This document shows positions 24,727 to 32,241 of a stretch of 34,036 bases of DNA, piece by piece. Below the pieces are notes generated by a model that had not been told where the DNA came from, made no database searches, and saw only the letters and a program-made list of their open reading frames with translations. The DNA lies in NCBI RefSeq assembly GCF_000424325.1, contig NZ_AUJR01000050.1:1-34036 (forward strand), in the 5' to 3' direction. A program made the position numbers and the translations under genes. The stretch comes from [Clostridium] clostridioforme AGR2157 (lineage in GTDB: Bacteria; Bacillota; Clostridia; Lachnospirales; Lachnospiraceae). The first letter of the stretch is position 1; every line of letters begins with the position of its first letter.

Positions 24727-25476
24727 ATGTTAAAAGAAGAACGGCAGGCATTAATCTTAAATAAGCTTCACTCCTCCGGCAAGGTGGTGGTCAGCAGACT
24801 GGCAGTGGAGCTGAATGTATCCGAGGATACCATCCGCCGCGATTTGCTGGACCTGGACCAGAAAGGGCAGGTCAAGCGTGTGTTCGGCGGCGCCATTCCC
24901 ATGGAGCGCCCGGTCATCAATTTCTTTGACCGCGAGACAACGGATGTGGAATTAAAGCAGCGCCTGGCGCTGAAGGCCCTGGACTTTCTGGAGAAGGACC
25001 AGCTGGTGGCCATTGACGGCAGCAGTACGAACCTGCAGTTTGCCAAGAACATTCCAAACGGCCTTAAGCTGACCGTGCTGACCAACAGCTATTCCATTGC
25101 CCACGCCTGTTCCATGAAGGACCAGGTGGATGTAATCGTCCTGGGAGGACGGCTGTTAAAGGAATCCATGACCAATGTGGGTGAAACCGCGGCCAGCCAG
25201 GCAGCCCTCTACCACCCGGACCTGTGCTTTATGGGCGTATACGCCATCCATCCCGAATACGGCATGACCATCCCATACCCGGACGAGGTCAGCATAAAGA
25301 GGCAGCTGATTCAGTCCTCCCGAAGGGTCATTGCCCTGGTGAATCCCATTAAACTGAATACCGTATCCAGATACCATGTGTGCGGCATCGAGGCTTTTAC
25401 CACATTAATCACGGACAACGACGTGTCCGTCGAGATGGCAGTGGACTACCGGAACAAGGGATTGGATTTTTTATAG
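24727..25476 (+). CDS. DeoR-family transcriptional regulator (pectin locus side)
   Basis: This 249-aa regulator has an N-terminal HTH (residues 1-57, with VSRLAVELNVSEDTIRRDLLDL) and a DeoR C-terminal sensor domain (AIDGSSTNLQFAKNI, then VIVLGGRL). DeoR proteins usually sense a phosphorylated sugar. The RBS GGACAGGGAATGAT precedes the ATG. It follows the esterase by 25 bases and lies just before the aldolase gene, whose promoter region contains TTTTGCG-type direct repeats; it may control that gene. Confidence 0.9.
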   Translation: MLKEERQALILNKLHSSGKVVVSRLAVELNVSEDTIRRDLLDLDQKGQVKRVFGGAIPMERPVINFFDRETTDVELKQRLALKALDFLEKDQLVAIDGSSTNLQFAKNIPNGLKLTVLTNSYSIAHACSMKDQVDVIVLGGRLLKESMTNVGETAASQAALYHPDLCFMGVYAIHPEYGMTIPYPDEVSIKRQLIQSSRRVIALVNPIKLNTVSRYHVCGIEAFTTLITDNDVSVEMAVDYRNKGLDFL

Positions 25477-25504
25477 TTAGCACTCCAAAAAAACCGCTGC
25501 AATT

Positions 25505-25526
25505 TTTTGCGTTACTTTTGCGGTAT
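25505..25526. promoter_or_regulatory. 11-bp direct repeats upstream of the aldolase promoter
   Basis: TTTTGCGTTAC and TTTTGCGGTAT are adjacent 11-bp direct repeats. Further phased motifs follow: CGCA at 25572 and 25582, TTGC at 25591 and 25601. DeoR regulators often bind tandem direct repeats, and a DeoR gene ends 29 bases upstream. Confidence 0.4.
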
Positions 25527-25604
25527 TTCATTTGTGTTCCGGTATCATTCTGTGTGCATTCCAGCAAAAATCGCATACTAACGCACATTTTTGCAATAAT
25601 TTGC

Positions 25605-25632
25605 TTGACATAGCATGTATATGCGCTATAAT
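25605..25632 (+). promoter_or_regulatory. Promoter of the aldolase gene
   Basis: TTGACA (25605-25610), 16 bases, TATAAT (25627-25632): both hexamers are consensus. The transcript would start about 60 bases before the aldolase ATG. Confidence 0.8.
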
Positions 25633-25698
25633 ACACTTAGAGATAAAAAGGAAACGGGCAGGGGAGCCTGTCCCACACATTTTAGGAGGGTATTTACT

Positions 25699-26352
25699 AT
25701 GAAATTTTTTGTGGACACAGCGAATGTTGAGGATATCAAAAAAGCCAATGATATGGGTGTCATCTGCGGCGTTACCACCAATCCATCCCTGATTGCAAAA
25801 GAGGGAAGAAACTTTGCCGAAGTCATTAAGGAAATCACCGACATCGTGGACGGACCTATCAGCGGCGAGGTTAAGGCTACCACCGTTGACGCAGAGGGCA
25901 TGATTAAGGAAGGCCGCGAGATTGCAGCCATCCATCCCAACATGGTAGTTAAGATTCCTATGACAATAGAAGGCTTAAAGGCTGTCAAGGTGCTTCACGC
26001 AGAGGGCATCAAGACCAACGTTACCCTGGTATTCACATCCGCACAGGCTCTCTTAGCCGCACGGGCAGGCGCGTCCTACGTATCCCCATTCCTTGGACGT
26101 CTGGATGACATCTCCATGCCGGGTATCGACCTGATTTACGACATCACCGAGATTTTCCAGATGCACAACATTGAAACCGAAATCATTGCCGCCAGCGTGC
26201 GCAACCCGATTCACGTAATCGACTGCGCCAAGGCCGGTGCCGACATTGCAACTGTTCCCTACAAGGTACTGGAGCAGATGACAAAGCATCCTCTGACCGA
26301 CCAGGGCATTGCCAAATTCCAGGCTGATTATAAGGCTGTGTTTGGGGATTAA
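25699..26352 (+). CDS. fsa: Fructose-6-phosphate aldolase / transaldolase-like protein
   Basis: This 217-aa class I aldolase of the small transaldolase (TalC/FSA) subfamily begins [17 protein letters not shown]. It has the family motif [13 protein letters not shown] and the Schiff-base lysine Lys85 in MVVKIPMT. Small members either cleave fructose 6-phosphate or act as transaldolases in the pentose phosphate pathway; sequence alone does not decide. The ATG at 25699 is chosen because AGGAGGG lies 9 bases before it, although the frame stays open upstream. The gene has its own consensus promoter, suggesting high expression. A large fold-back element begins seven bases after its stop. Confidence 0.92.
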   Translation: MKFFVDTANVEDIKKANDMGVICGVTTNPSLIAKEGRNFAEVIKEITDIVDGPISGEVKATTVDAEGMIKEGREIAAIHPNMVVKIPMTIEGLKAVKVLHAEGIKTNVTLVFTSAQALLAARAGASYVSPFLGRLDDISMPGIDLIYDITEIFQMHNIETEIIAASVRNPIHVIDCAKAGADIATVPYKVLEQMTKHPLTDQGIAKFQADYKAVFGD

Positions 26353-26358
26353 GGGTAG

Positions 26359-26672
26359 ATGTGATGTAAAGGTGCAGGGGGGGAGGTGCATCCGTCCGTG
26401 AGTGAAATGGGGGCGGGTGAGTCGGACGCGGGCTGCGGAGCGGGAATCACTAAGGCCCCGTGAAACGGCTTTAAACAAGATTCAGGCGACCCAACTCGCG
26501 CTTAGGTGTTACCTGGAATCCAGGTACTGAGCTCAGACAAGGGTACGCCTGAATCTTAAAGCCGCTTCCCACGGCCTAAGTGATACCAACGCTCCTGTAG
26601 ATGCATCCGCCTCCCCCGCCCCCATTTCACTCACCCGCAACGTATTACCGCGTCTGCATCGTTTATATCACA
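26359..26672. repeat. 314-bp fold-back (long inverted repeat) element
   Basis: Two arms of about 130 bp are imperfect complements. Paired blocks from outside to inside: 26359-26377 with 26653-26672; 26398-26417 with 26615-26634 (20 bp, perfect); 26423-26429 with 26603-26609; 26437-26442 with 26590-26595; 26446-26462 with 26570-26584 (one mismatch, two bulged bases); 26466-26488 with 26546-26564 (four bulged bases). The central loop carries its own hairpin TACCTGG-AAT-CCAGGTA (26510-26526) and the palindrome CTGAGCTCAG (26527-26536). It codes for nothing recognisable. It may be a non-autonomous mobile element, a structured RNA or a bidirectional transcription barrier between the convergent aldolase and DeoR genes. 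Confidence 0.8.
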
Positions 26673-26696
26673 TATCTAATAAAGAAAAATGGCATG

Positions 26697-26812
26697 CCGG
26701 GATTCTGGCGCCTTAGTCTCTCCCACTGCGGAAACGGTCACCTCCCGCCCTGCGTTCCCGGCTCTCACGGACGCGGCTCCCTACCCGCGTCCGCGTATTT
26801 TCCCTCACATCC
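26697..26812. repeat. Possible degenerate third copy of the fold-back arm, with hairpin
   Basis: This C-rich stretch follows the order of the right arm in direct orientation (GCC-TTAGT, CACCTCCCGCC, CTCAC, TACCCGCGTC, TCACAT) over about 110 bases. It also contains a 9-bp hairpin, CGGACGCGG (26768-26776) with CCGCGTCCG (26785-26793). Part of the likeness may be base composition, so the copy call is tentative. It ends at the DeoR stop codon. Confidence 0.35.
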
Positions 26813-27517
26813 TTACCTATTATCTTCCTCCTCTGTAATCAAAACCGCCTCACCCAAATCAAACACCTTGGAAAACGCATACTTATTCTTTTTAGATGTA
26901 TCCATCAGCACATAGACCACCTTGGAATGGTCTTTTACAATCACCTTTTTCCTGGCCTCTCTGTCATCGTAGGTGTAGATGCCTCCGTCCGGAATATAAC
27001 CGTTGGCGCCAATGAACGCCTTATCAAAATACATGTCGGATATCATCTTTTCCGTCAGGGCGCCCAGTACGGATTCCAAATCATCCCTCACCTCTCCCCC
27101 CAGCAGGATACACTTTGCGTTCTTGATGGGCAGATTGTCCAGCAGTTCCGTGCTGCTGGAGACAATGGTGATTCGCTTTCCCTGGAGATATTTGAGCATC
27201 CCTACCGTGGTAGTGCCTGAATCCACGTAAACGCAGTCTCCGTCCTCCACCAGCGCAGCCGCCTTCCTGGCTATGATCTCCTTCTCCTCGCTGTGAATCA
27301 GCTTTTTCTTTACCACAGGCTCGTCGAAATCCTCCGCCTTATACTTAACCGCGCCTCCGCGCATGACGATGACACTGCCTTCCTGTTCCAGAGCAGCAAC
27401 ATCCCTGCGCACAGTGGACAGGGAAATGTTTAATTCCGCTGCCAGGTCTTTTATATAAGAGATATCCCTCTTTTTAATACTCTTCAGTATCTCTTCTTTT
27501 CTCAACTCAGGAACCAT
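26813..27517 (-). CDS. DeoR-family transcriptional regulator (second sugar operon)
   Basis: This 234-aa regulator has an N-terminal HTH (YIKDLAAELNISLSTVRRDVAAL, residues 20-42) and a DeoR sensor domain with VYVDSGTTTVGML and CILLGGEV. It lies last in the leftward sugar operon but has its own promoter (27548-27577). The TGTCA/TTTCA repeat upstream of that promoter shares a 14-base core with the operon promoter region at 33393-33409, so it probably controls both itself and the operon. The effector is likely the phosphosugar made by the kinase next to it; that is inference. Confidence 0.9.
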   Translation of the reverse strand: MVPELRKEEILKSIKKRDISYIKDLAAELNISLSTVRRDVAALEQEGSVIVMRGGAVKYKAEDFDEPVVKKKLIHSEEKEIIARKAAALVEDGDCVYVDSGTTTVGMLKYLQGKRITIVSSSTELLDNLPIKNAKCILLGGEVRDDLESVLGALTEKMISDMYFDKAFIGANGYIPDGGIYTYDDREARKKVIVKDHSKVVYVLMDTSKKNKYAFSKVFDLGEAVLITEEEDNR

Positions 27518-27527
27518 ATGCTTACCC

Positions 27528-27559
27528 CTTTGAACTATAATAGCTTTATTATATCAAAG
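27528..27559. promoter_or_regulatory. Inverted repeat over the DeoR start site
   Basis: CTTTGA-AC-TATAATA (27528-27542) pairs with TATTATA-TCAAAG (27547-27559), giving 13 bp with a 2-base bulge. It covers the -10 box and the expected start point, so it may be an autoregulatory operator. Confidence 0.45.
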
Positions 27560-27577
27560 AGCCCATCCTTAGTTCAA
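27548..27577 (-). promoter_or_regulatory. Promoter of the DeoR gene
   Basis: Read leftward, TTGAAC (27572-27577), 18 bases, then TATAAT (27548-27553), about 30 bases before the start codon. Confidence 0.6.
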
Positions 27578-27596
27578 CCATGATTATTGCATTTTC

Positions 27597-27611
27597 TGTC
27601 ACATTTTTTCA
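27597..27611. promoter_or_regulatory. DeoR-type direct-repeat operator (TGTCA/TTTCA, 10-bp spacing)
   Basis: TGTCA (27597-27601) and TTTCA (27607-27611) are spaced exactly 10 bp, within TCACATTTTTTCAT, a 14-base sequence that recurs at 33396-33409 upstream of the sugar operon. Confidence 0.5.
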
Positions 27612-27645
27612 TTTCTCGTAACAGATAAGACGGCAGGAACAAGGG

Positions 27646-28560
27646 TTAGTTAATCTCCCTTAAGCAGGGCATGGCCTCCTGCGCCCCTATCTTTGTCACG
27701 GTCACTGAAGCTGCCCTTGCTGCAAAGCAGCACGCCTGGCGGTCCGTCATACCTTTATATTTGCCATAGGCAAATGCCCCTATATAGGAATCCCCCGCCC
27801 CGGTGCTATCTGTCACATGCTCCACCTTTACAGGCTCAATGGGGACCACTCCCTCTTTCTCCAGCAGCATGCTGCCCTTGGAGCCCAGGGTGACGATAAC
27901 AGTCCCGTCTGTCAGCTGCCTCAGCCTGTCTGCATGAGCCCTTACCATGCCGCCATCCGTCATGTCAACTCCCGCGTAAAAGGATGCCTCTGTCTCATTG
28001 ACAATCAGGCCGTCCACCAGTTTAAGCACATCCCGGTCTATTTCCTTGGCCGGGGCGGCGTTAAGTATGGTGTATACATGATACTGTTTTGCCTTTCGGA
28101 TGATATGTTCCACCACACCGGTAGGTATCTCCAGCTGGAGAATGATAATCCCGCTGTTCCTGACCAGCTCGTCCAGCCCATCGATTTCCAGGGATGTAAT
28201 ATCAAAATTGGCGCCTGTAATGATGGATGCATACACACTTCCATCCTCCAGGGCATGGACCACGCCCACGCCCGTGGGGCTGCTGCTCCTGCCAATGCAG
28301 GAACAGTCCACCCCATACTCCTTCAGCTTTTCCACCAGGGTATCCCCAAAGGTGTCCCTTCCGACCTTCCCCACCATAATGGTGTCGATTCCCAGCTTGG
28401 CGCACTGTACCGCCTGATTGGCACCCTTTCCTCCCCCGGAATAGGTTATGCTGTCAGCGGTGTATGTCTCCCCCAGAAAAGGCATGCGCTTCTGCTTCAT
28501 GATGATATCGTAGTTAAGGCTGCCGATGACACAAATGTAATCTCTCTCCCAGTCTCTCAC
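27646..28560 (-). CDS. PfkB-family sugar kinase (ribokinase-like)
   Basis: This 304-aa kinase has the N-terminal PfkB motif GGGKGANQAVQCAKLG and the C-terminal DSTGAGDSYIGAF, with catalytic Asp257 and the anion hole at GAG 254-256. It phosphorylates a sugar in the cytoplasm with ATP; ribokinase is the closest familiar match, but PfkB members vary widely in substrate. Translation starts at GTG (28560), with AAGGGGG 9 bases upstream. It lies between the RbsC-like permease (21 bases) and the DeoR gene, consistent with phosphorylating the imported monosaccharide. Confidence 0.88.
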   Translation of the reverse strand: MRDWERDYICVIGSLNYDIIMKQKRMPFLGETYTADSITYSGGGKGANQAVQCAKLGIDTIMVGKVGRDTFGDTLVEKLKEYGVDCSCIGRSSSPTGVGVVHALEDGSVYASIITGANFDITSLEIDGLDELVRNSGIIILQLEIPTGVVEHIIRKAKQYHVYTILNAAPAKEIDRDVLKLVDGLIVNETEASFYAGVDMTDGGMVRAHADRLRQLTDGTVIVTLGSKGSMLLEKEGVVPIEPVKVEHVTDSTGAGDSYIGAFAYGKYKGMTDRQACCFAARAASVTVTKIGAQEAMPCLREIN

Positions 28561-28581
28561 TGTCCGGACCCCCTTATACGT

Positions 28582-29556
28582 TTATTCCGCCTTTGCCTTC
28601 TTATTCAGTCTCACGGCTGCCAGTTTACCCTGGATTACGTCCACATATACCGCGAAGACTATGATAAGACCCGTAGCAATATACTGCCAGAAAGTATCCA
28701 CGCCGCAGACCACCAGCCCTACCTTCAGGGCCTGGAGAAGGATTGCTCCCAGGAACGTACCTATGATGCTTCCCTTGCCGCCTGCCAGGCTGGTGCCTCC
28801 AATGGCCGCAGCGGCAATGGCATTGGTCTCATAGCTGGCTCCGGCCGCAGGCTCGCCGGTTCCCAGTTTCGCCAGCATGACCATCCCAGCAAACGCAACG
28901 CAGACACCACAGATTGCGTAAGACATGATTTTGTTGAAATCCACATTGACGCCGGACAGACGTGTGGCCTCCTCATTGCTGCCAATGGAATACAGGTAGG
29001 TGCCAAACTTTGTGTGCTTCAGCAGGATATAGGCAGCCACTGTCACAACCAGGAACAGAATCATGGACGAGGACAGGGCGCCTATTACATCACCGTCCAT
29101 GATATCCCTGAAATTCTGCGGAATGTTAAGTACAGGCCAGCCCCCTGTTATAAGGTAGGCAACGCCCCTGTATACGGACATCATGCCCAGAGTAGCCACA
29201 AAGGGCTGCAGCTTCATCTCAGCCACAAGGATTCCGTTCACAAGCCCCAGCCCAAAGCCGATGGCCGCGCCTGTAAGGACGGCTGCAAAAGGATTAAGAC
29301 CCATAACCAGGAAATTACCCACGCTTACGATTACAATAGCCAGCGTGGAGCCAACTGTCAGGTCAATTCCTGCGGTGATGATAACCAGGGTCATGCCGAT
29401 AGCCAGAAGGCCGTTGATGACGGACTGGTCCAGGATATCAAGCAGGTTGGACGGTGAAAAATAAATGGGCTGTATGACGCCAAATACCACCATGATTACA
29501 GCCAGCGCAGCAACTACTTCTAATTCCCTTAAAAATTTCTTAATTACATTCTTCAT
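28582..29556 (-). CDS. RbsC-like sugar ABC transporter permease
   Basis: This 324-aa inner-membrane permease of the CUT2/BPD_transp_2 family has 8-10 hydrophobic helices and the hallmark MTLVIITAGIDLTVGS. AAAIGGTSLAGGKGSIIGT is the conserved cytoplasmic loop. It works with the ATPase encoded 2 bases upstream and the binding protein before that to import a monosaccharide. The C-terminus KKAKAE is short and basic. Confidence 0.92.
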   Translation of the reverse strand: MKNVIKKFLRELEVVAALAVIMVVFGVIQPIYFSPSNLLDILDQSVINGLLAIGMTLVIITAGIDLTVGSTLAIVIVSVGNFLVMGLNPFAAVLTGAAIGFGLGLVNGILVAEMKLQPFVATLGMMSVYRGVAYLITGGWPVLNIPQNFRDIMDGDVIGALSSSMILFLVVTVAAYILLKHTKFGTYLYSIGSNEEATRLSGVNVDFNKIMSYAICGVCVAFAGMVMLAKLGTGEPAAGASYETNAIAAAAIGGTSLAGGKGSIIGTFLGAILLQALKVGLVVCGVDTFWQYIATGLIIVFAVYVDVIQGKLAAVRLNKKAKAE

Positions 29557-29558
29557 AG

Positions 29559-31046
29559 TCAGCCTCCCATCGCAAAACTCATTATGACTTCTTCATTCAG
29601 TTCATCGTGGTTCAGAAAGCCCATGATCTTTCCTTCCCTCATGACCACGACCCTGTCGCTCATGCCTATGACCTCCGGCAGCTCCGAGGACACCATGATG
29701 ATGGCCTTTCCTCCAGCTACCAGGTCCTCCATCAGGCGGTATATCTCCGCCTTGGCACCCACGTCGATTCCCTTTGTGGGTTCGTCAAATATAATGATAT
29801 CGGCGTCCGTGGTCATCCACTTCGCGATGATGACTTTCTGGGCATTTCCGCCGCTCAGACTCTCTGTCAGATAATCCGGATCCGCAGGATGCAGATTCAT
29901 TTCCCCTGTGTAATACATACAGTTGTCATATATCTTCCTGGCATTCACGAAGCCCTTGCTGCAGAACCGGTTCATGGAGGCCAGCGCCATGTTGCCGGCG
30001 TTGGTAAAGTTCTTTACAAAGCCCTGGGTCTTTCTGTTTTCAGGTATCAGCCCCAGACTGTACCCCAGGGCATCCTTAGGGCTCTTTATCTCCGCCCTTT
30101 TACCTTTTATGTAAACTTCCCCGCTGGTATAGGGGTCGGCTCCAAATATTGCCCGCATCACATCCGTTCTCTTGGATCCCACCAGTCCGGCGAAGGACAG
30201 AATCTCGCCTCTGTGGAGCTCAAAGCTTATATGCTCAAATACTCCGTTCCTGCACAGGTCCCTGGCCTCCAGCACCACCTCGTCAGTGGCGCACAGAGGA
30301 TTATTCCTAACGGCATAGGCGGACACATCCCGGCCCACCATGTGGCGTATCAGTTCTTCCTTGGATGTCTCCTTCATGTCCAAAGTGGTGATATACCTTC
30401 CGTCGCGCAGAATGCTGGCCCTGTCCGCTATGGCAAACACCTCGTCCAGACGGTGCGTGATGTACAGTATAGTGATTCCCTGGTCCTTCAGTTCCATAAT
30501 CATCTTAAGCAAACGGTCCACTTCACGGTCAGTCAGGGCCGATGTGGGTTCGTCAAAGGAAATGATTTTTGCATTGTGAAACAATGCCTTGGCAATCAGT
30601 ATCATCTGCATCTCGCCGGTGCTGAGGGAGGTCACACGGTCCCTGCCTCTGAATTTACACCCCAGCTTTTCCAGGATGATGTCCGTCTTTCTGTACATGG
30701 CGTCGTAGTCCACCAGGAATCCTCTTGTCACCTCGTAGCCAAGGGCTATATTCTGCCCCACCGTCAGCTCTGTCACAAGGTTTACCTCCTGATGCACCTT
30801 GGCAATGCCGAATTCGATGGCGTCATTGGCATTCTTAAAGTCCACCTTTCCCCCGTCAATCTCCACACCTCCATCGTAATCAGGATAGATGCCGTGGAGG
30901 ATATTGAGAAGGGTGGATTTACCCGCGCCGTTTTCCCCAAGAAGGGCGTGTATCTCCCCTTTGTCCACCGTAAAATCCACACTGTCCAGCGCCTTGTTGC
31001 CGGGGAACTGCTTTGTTATATTGGAAAAATGTATCATTGTCGCCAT
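29559..31046 (-). CDS. RbsA-like sugar ABC transporter ATPase (tandem domains)
   Basis: This 495-aa peripheral membrane ATPase has two ABC domains, as is normal for CUT2 importers. The first has Walker A GENGAGKST (residues 37-45), signature SLSTGEMQ and Walker B IISFDEPTSAL. The second has a degenerate Walker A (FAGLVGSKRTDVM), signature LSGGNAQKV and Walker B IIIFDEPTKGIDVG. The degenerate second site is usual in RbsA-type proteins. GAGGGG lies 7-8 bases before the ATG. A strong hairpin separates it from the binding-protein gene. Confidence 0.93.
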   Translation of the reverse strand: MATMIHFSNITKQFPGNKALDSVDFTVDKGEIHALLGENGAGKSTLLNILHGIYPDYDGGVEIDGGKVDFKNANDAIEFGIAKVHQEVNLVTELTVGQNIALGYEVTRGFLVDYDAMYRKTDIILEKLGCKFRGRDRVTSLSTGEMQMILIAKALFHNAKIISFDEPTSALTDREVDRLLKMIMELKDQGITILYITHRLDEVFAIADRASILRDGRYITTLDMKETSKEELIRHMVGRDVSAYAVRNNPLCATDEVVLEARDLCRNGVFEHISFELHRGEILSFAGLVGSKRTDVMRAIFGADPYTSGEVYIKGKRAEIKSPKDALGYSLGLIPENRKTQGFVKNFTNAGNMALASMNRFCSKGFVNARKIYDNCMYYTGEMNLHPADPDYLTESLSGGNAQKVIIAKWMTTDADIIIFDEPTKGIDVGAKAEIYRLMEDLVAGGKAIIMVSSELPEVIGMSDRVVVMREGKIMGFLNHDELNEEVIMSFAMGG

Positions 31047-31067
31047 ATTTTATCCCCTCTTTGAAAT

Positions 31068-31096
31068 ATCAGCCAGGGTTTGACCCTCTGGCTGAT
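31068..31096 (-). other. Intercistronic hairpin after the RbsB-like gene
   Basis: ATCAGCCAGGGT (31068-31079) pairs with ACCC-T-CTGGCTGAT (31083-31096), 13 bp with one bulge and a 3-base loop. It lies 24 bases after the binding-protein stop and is not followed by a T-run. It probably stabilises the binding-protein mRNA or partly terminates transcription. Confidence 0.6.
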
Positions 31097-31119
31097 GATG
31101 GTTTCCATGCTGTCTTTGT

Positions 31120-32211
31120 CTATTCTGCATATACAGGGTCGGTCCAGCCGATGATTTCCTCTGCCGGCTTATCCACGTTCTCGGAATCAATGAGAGCCTG
31201 AGGAGTCCACAGCACCCTGGGAATCTCCTGTCCGCCCAGGCTTCTGAGCATTACCTCGCCTGCAATTTGAGCCTTATAGAACGGAAAGGAATCAATAGTG
31301 GCATCCAGCTCGCCCCTGCGGATGGAATCATACGCCTCACCTATGCCGTCAACGCCAACCACCAATATATCCTTGCCGGAAGACTTCACAGCCTCCACCA
31401 CGCCCAGGGCCATGGTATCGTTGTTGCAGAAAATGGCATTCAGGTCCGGATACTGTTTAATCCATGTGTCTGCCAGGTCTTTGGACTTCTGGCGGTCCCA
31501 GTCGGCATTCTGCTTTGCCACAATCTCAATATCCTTAGCATTGGCCGCCATCCAGTTCTCAAAGCCTTCCGTCCTCTGCCTTGCGGCAAACGCCTTAGGC
31601 ATACCGATGACAATAGCCACCTTGCCCTTGCCGCCCAGCTTATCGGCAATCCACTCTGCTGCCAGCTCCCCGTTCTGGTCCGCCTTGGGGCCCACAAAGG
31701 AATCCGCATTGGCAATCAGGCCGTCGTTCACATTGATAACCGGGATTCCCGCCTTCTTGGCATCCTCCACGCCGGGTGTCAGGTTTCCGTCGGATATAGG
31801 CGACAGGAGAAGTCCTGTGTACTTCTTATTAATCATATCCTTAACAATGGAAAGCTGTCCCTGCTCGTCGTTCTCGCCCTGGGCCGAGGTCACGTCTATA
31901 GTGATATTATAGCCGGCGGCAGCTGCCTTGGTCTGGTACTCGCCGTATCCCTCTCTCAGGGTTCTCCAGTACTCATTATCAAAGGATTTTGCCACTGCTC
32001 CCAATTTGACTTCGCCGTCCAGCTTCGGAACATCCCCCAGCTTCTCTCTCAATTCCTCAATGCTGACCCCTGCCTCCTTATCCGGATTAAAGGTATCGGC
32101 AGCCGCCTCTGTCTGCGCCGTGGCAGCCGCCTGCTTATTGGTACATCCTGCCATTAGCCCTGCTGCCATGGCAATTGCTGTCATAGATAAAACCAAACCT
32201 CTCTTTTTCAT
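31120..32211 (-). CDS. RbsB-like sugar-binding lipoprotein
   Basis: This 363-aa periplasmic-binding-protein type 1 receptor has a signal peptide ending in lipobox MAGC (Cys22) and an Ala/Thr-rich linker. The two-lobed sugar-binding fold contains AVAKSFDNEYWRTLREGYGEY, LSPISDGNLTPGVEDA, INVNDG and FCNNDTMALGVVEAV. It should sit on the outer face of the membrane and feed the RbsA/RbsC-like transporter. Unlike the lipoprotein at the left end of the window, this copy is full length. AAAGGAGAAGAAG precedes the ATG. The ligand is unknown; the flanking isomerase and kinase suggest a monosaccharide. Confidence 0.93.
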   Translation of the reverse strand: MKKRGLVLSMTAIAMAAGLMAGCTNKQAAATAQTEAAADTFNPDKEAGVSIEELREKLGDVPKLDGEVKLGAVAKSFDNEYWRTLREGYGEYQTKAAAAGYNITIDVTSAQGENDEQGQLSIVKDMINKKYTGLLLSPISDGNLTPGVEDAKKAGIPVINVNDGLIANADSFVGPKADQNGELAAEWIADKLGGKGKVAIVIGMPKAFAARQRTEGFENWMAANAKDIEIVAKQNADWDRQKSKDLADTWIKQYPDLNAIFCNNDTMALGVVEAVKSSGKDILVVGVDGIGEAYDSIRRGELDATIDSFPFYKAQIAGEVMLRSLGGQEIPRVLWTPQALIDSENVDKPAEEIIGWTDPVYAE

Positions 32212-32241
32212 CTTCTCTTCTCCTTTTACATTAAATAGTTT

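Noticed and set aside
29607-31064. Rightward open frame of 485 codons opposite the RbsA-like ATPase, and a similar 546-codon frame at 27817-29457
   Set aside because: They run antisense to well-recognised genes, have no family motifs and no suitable RBS; they arise from the codon use of the real genes.
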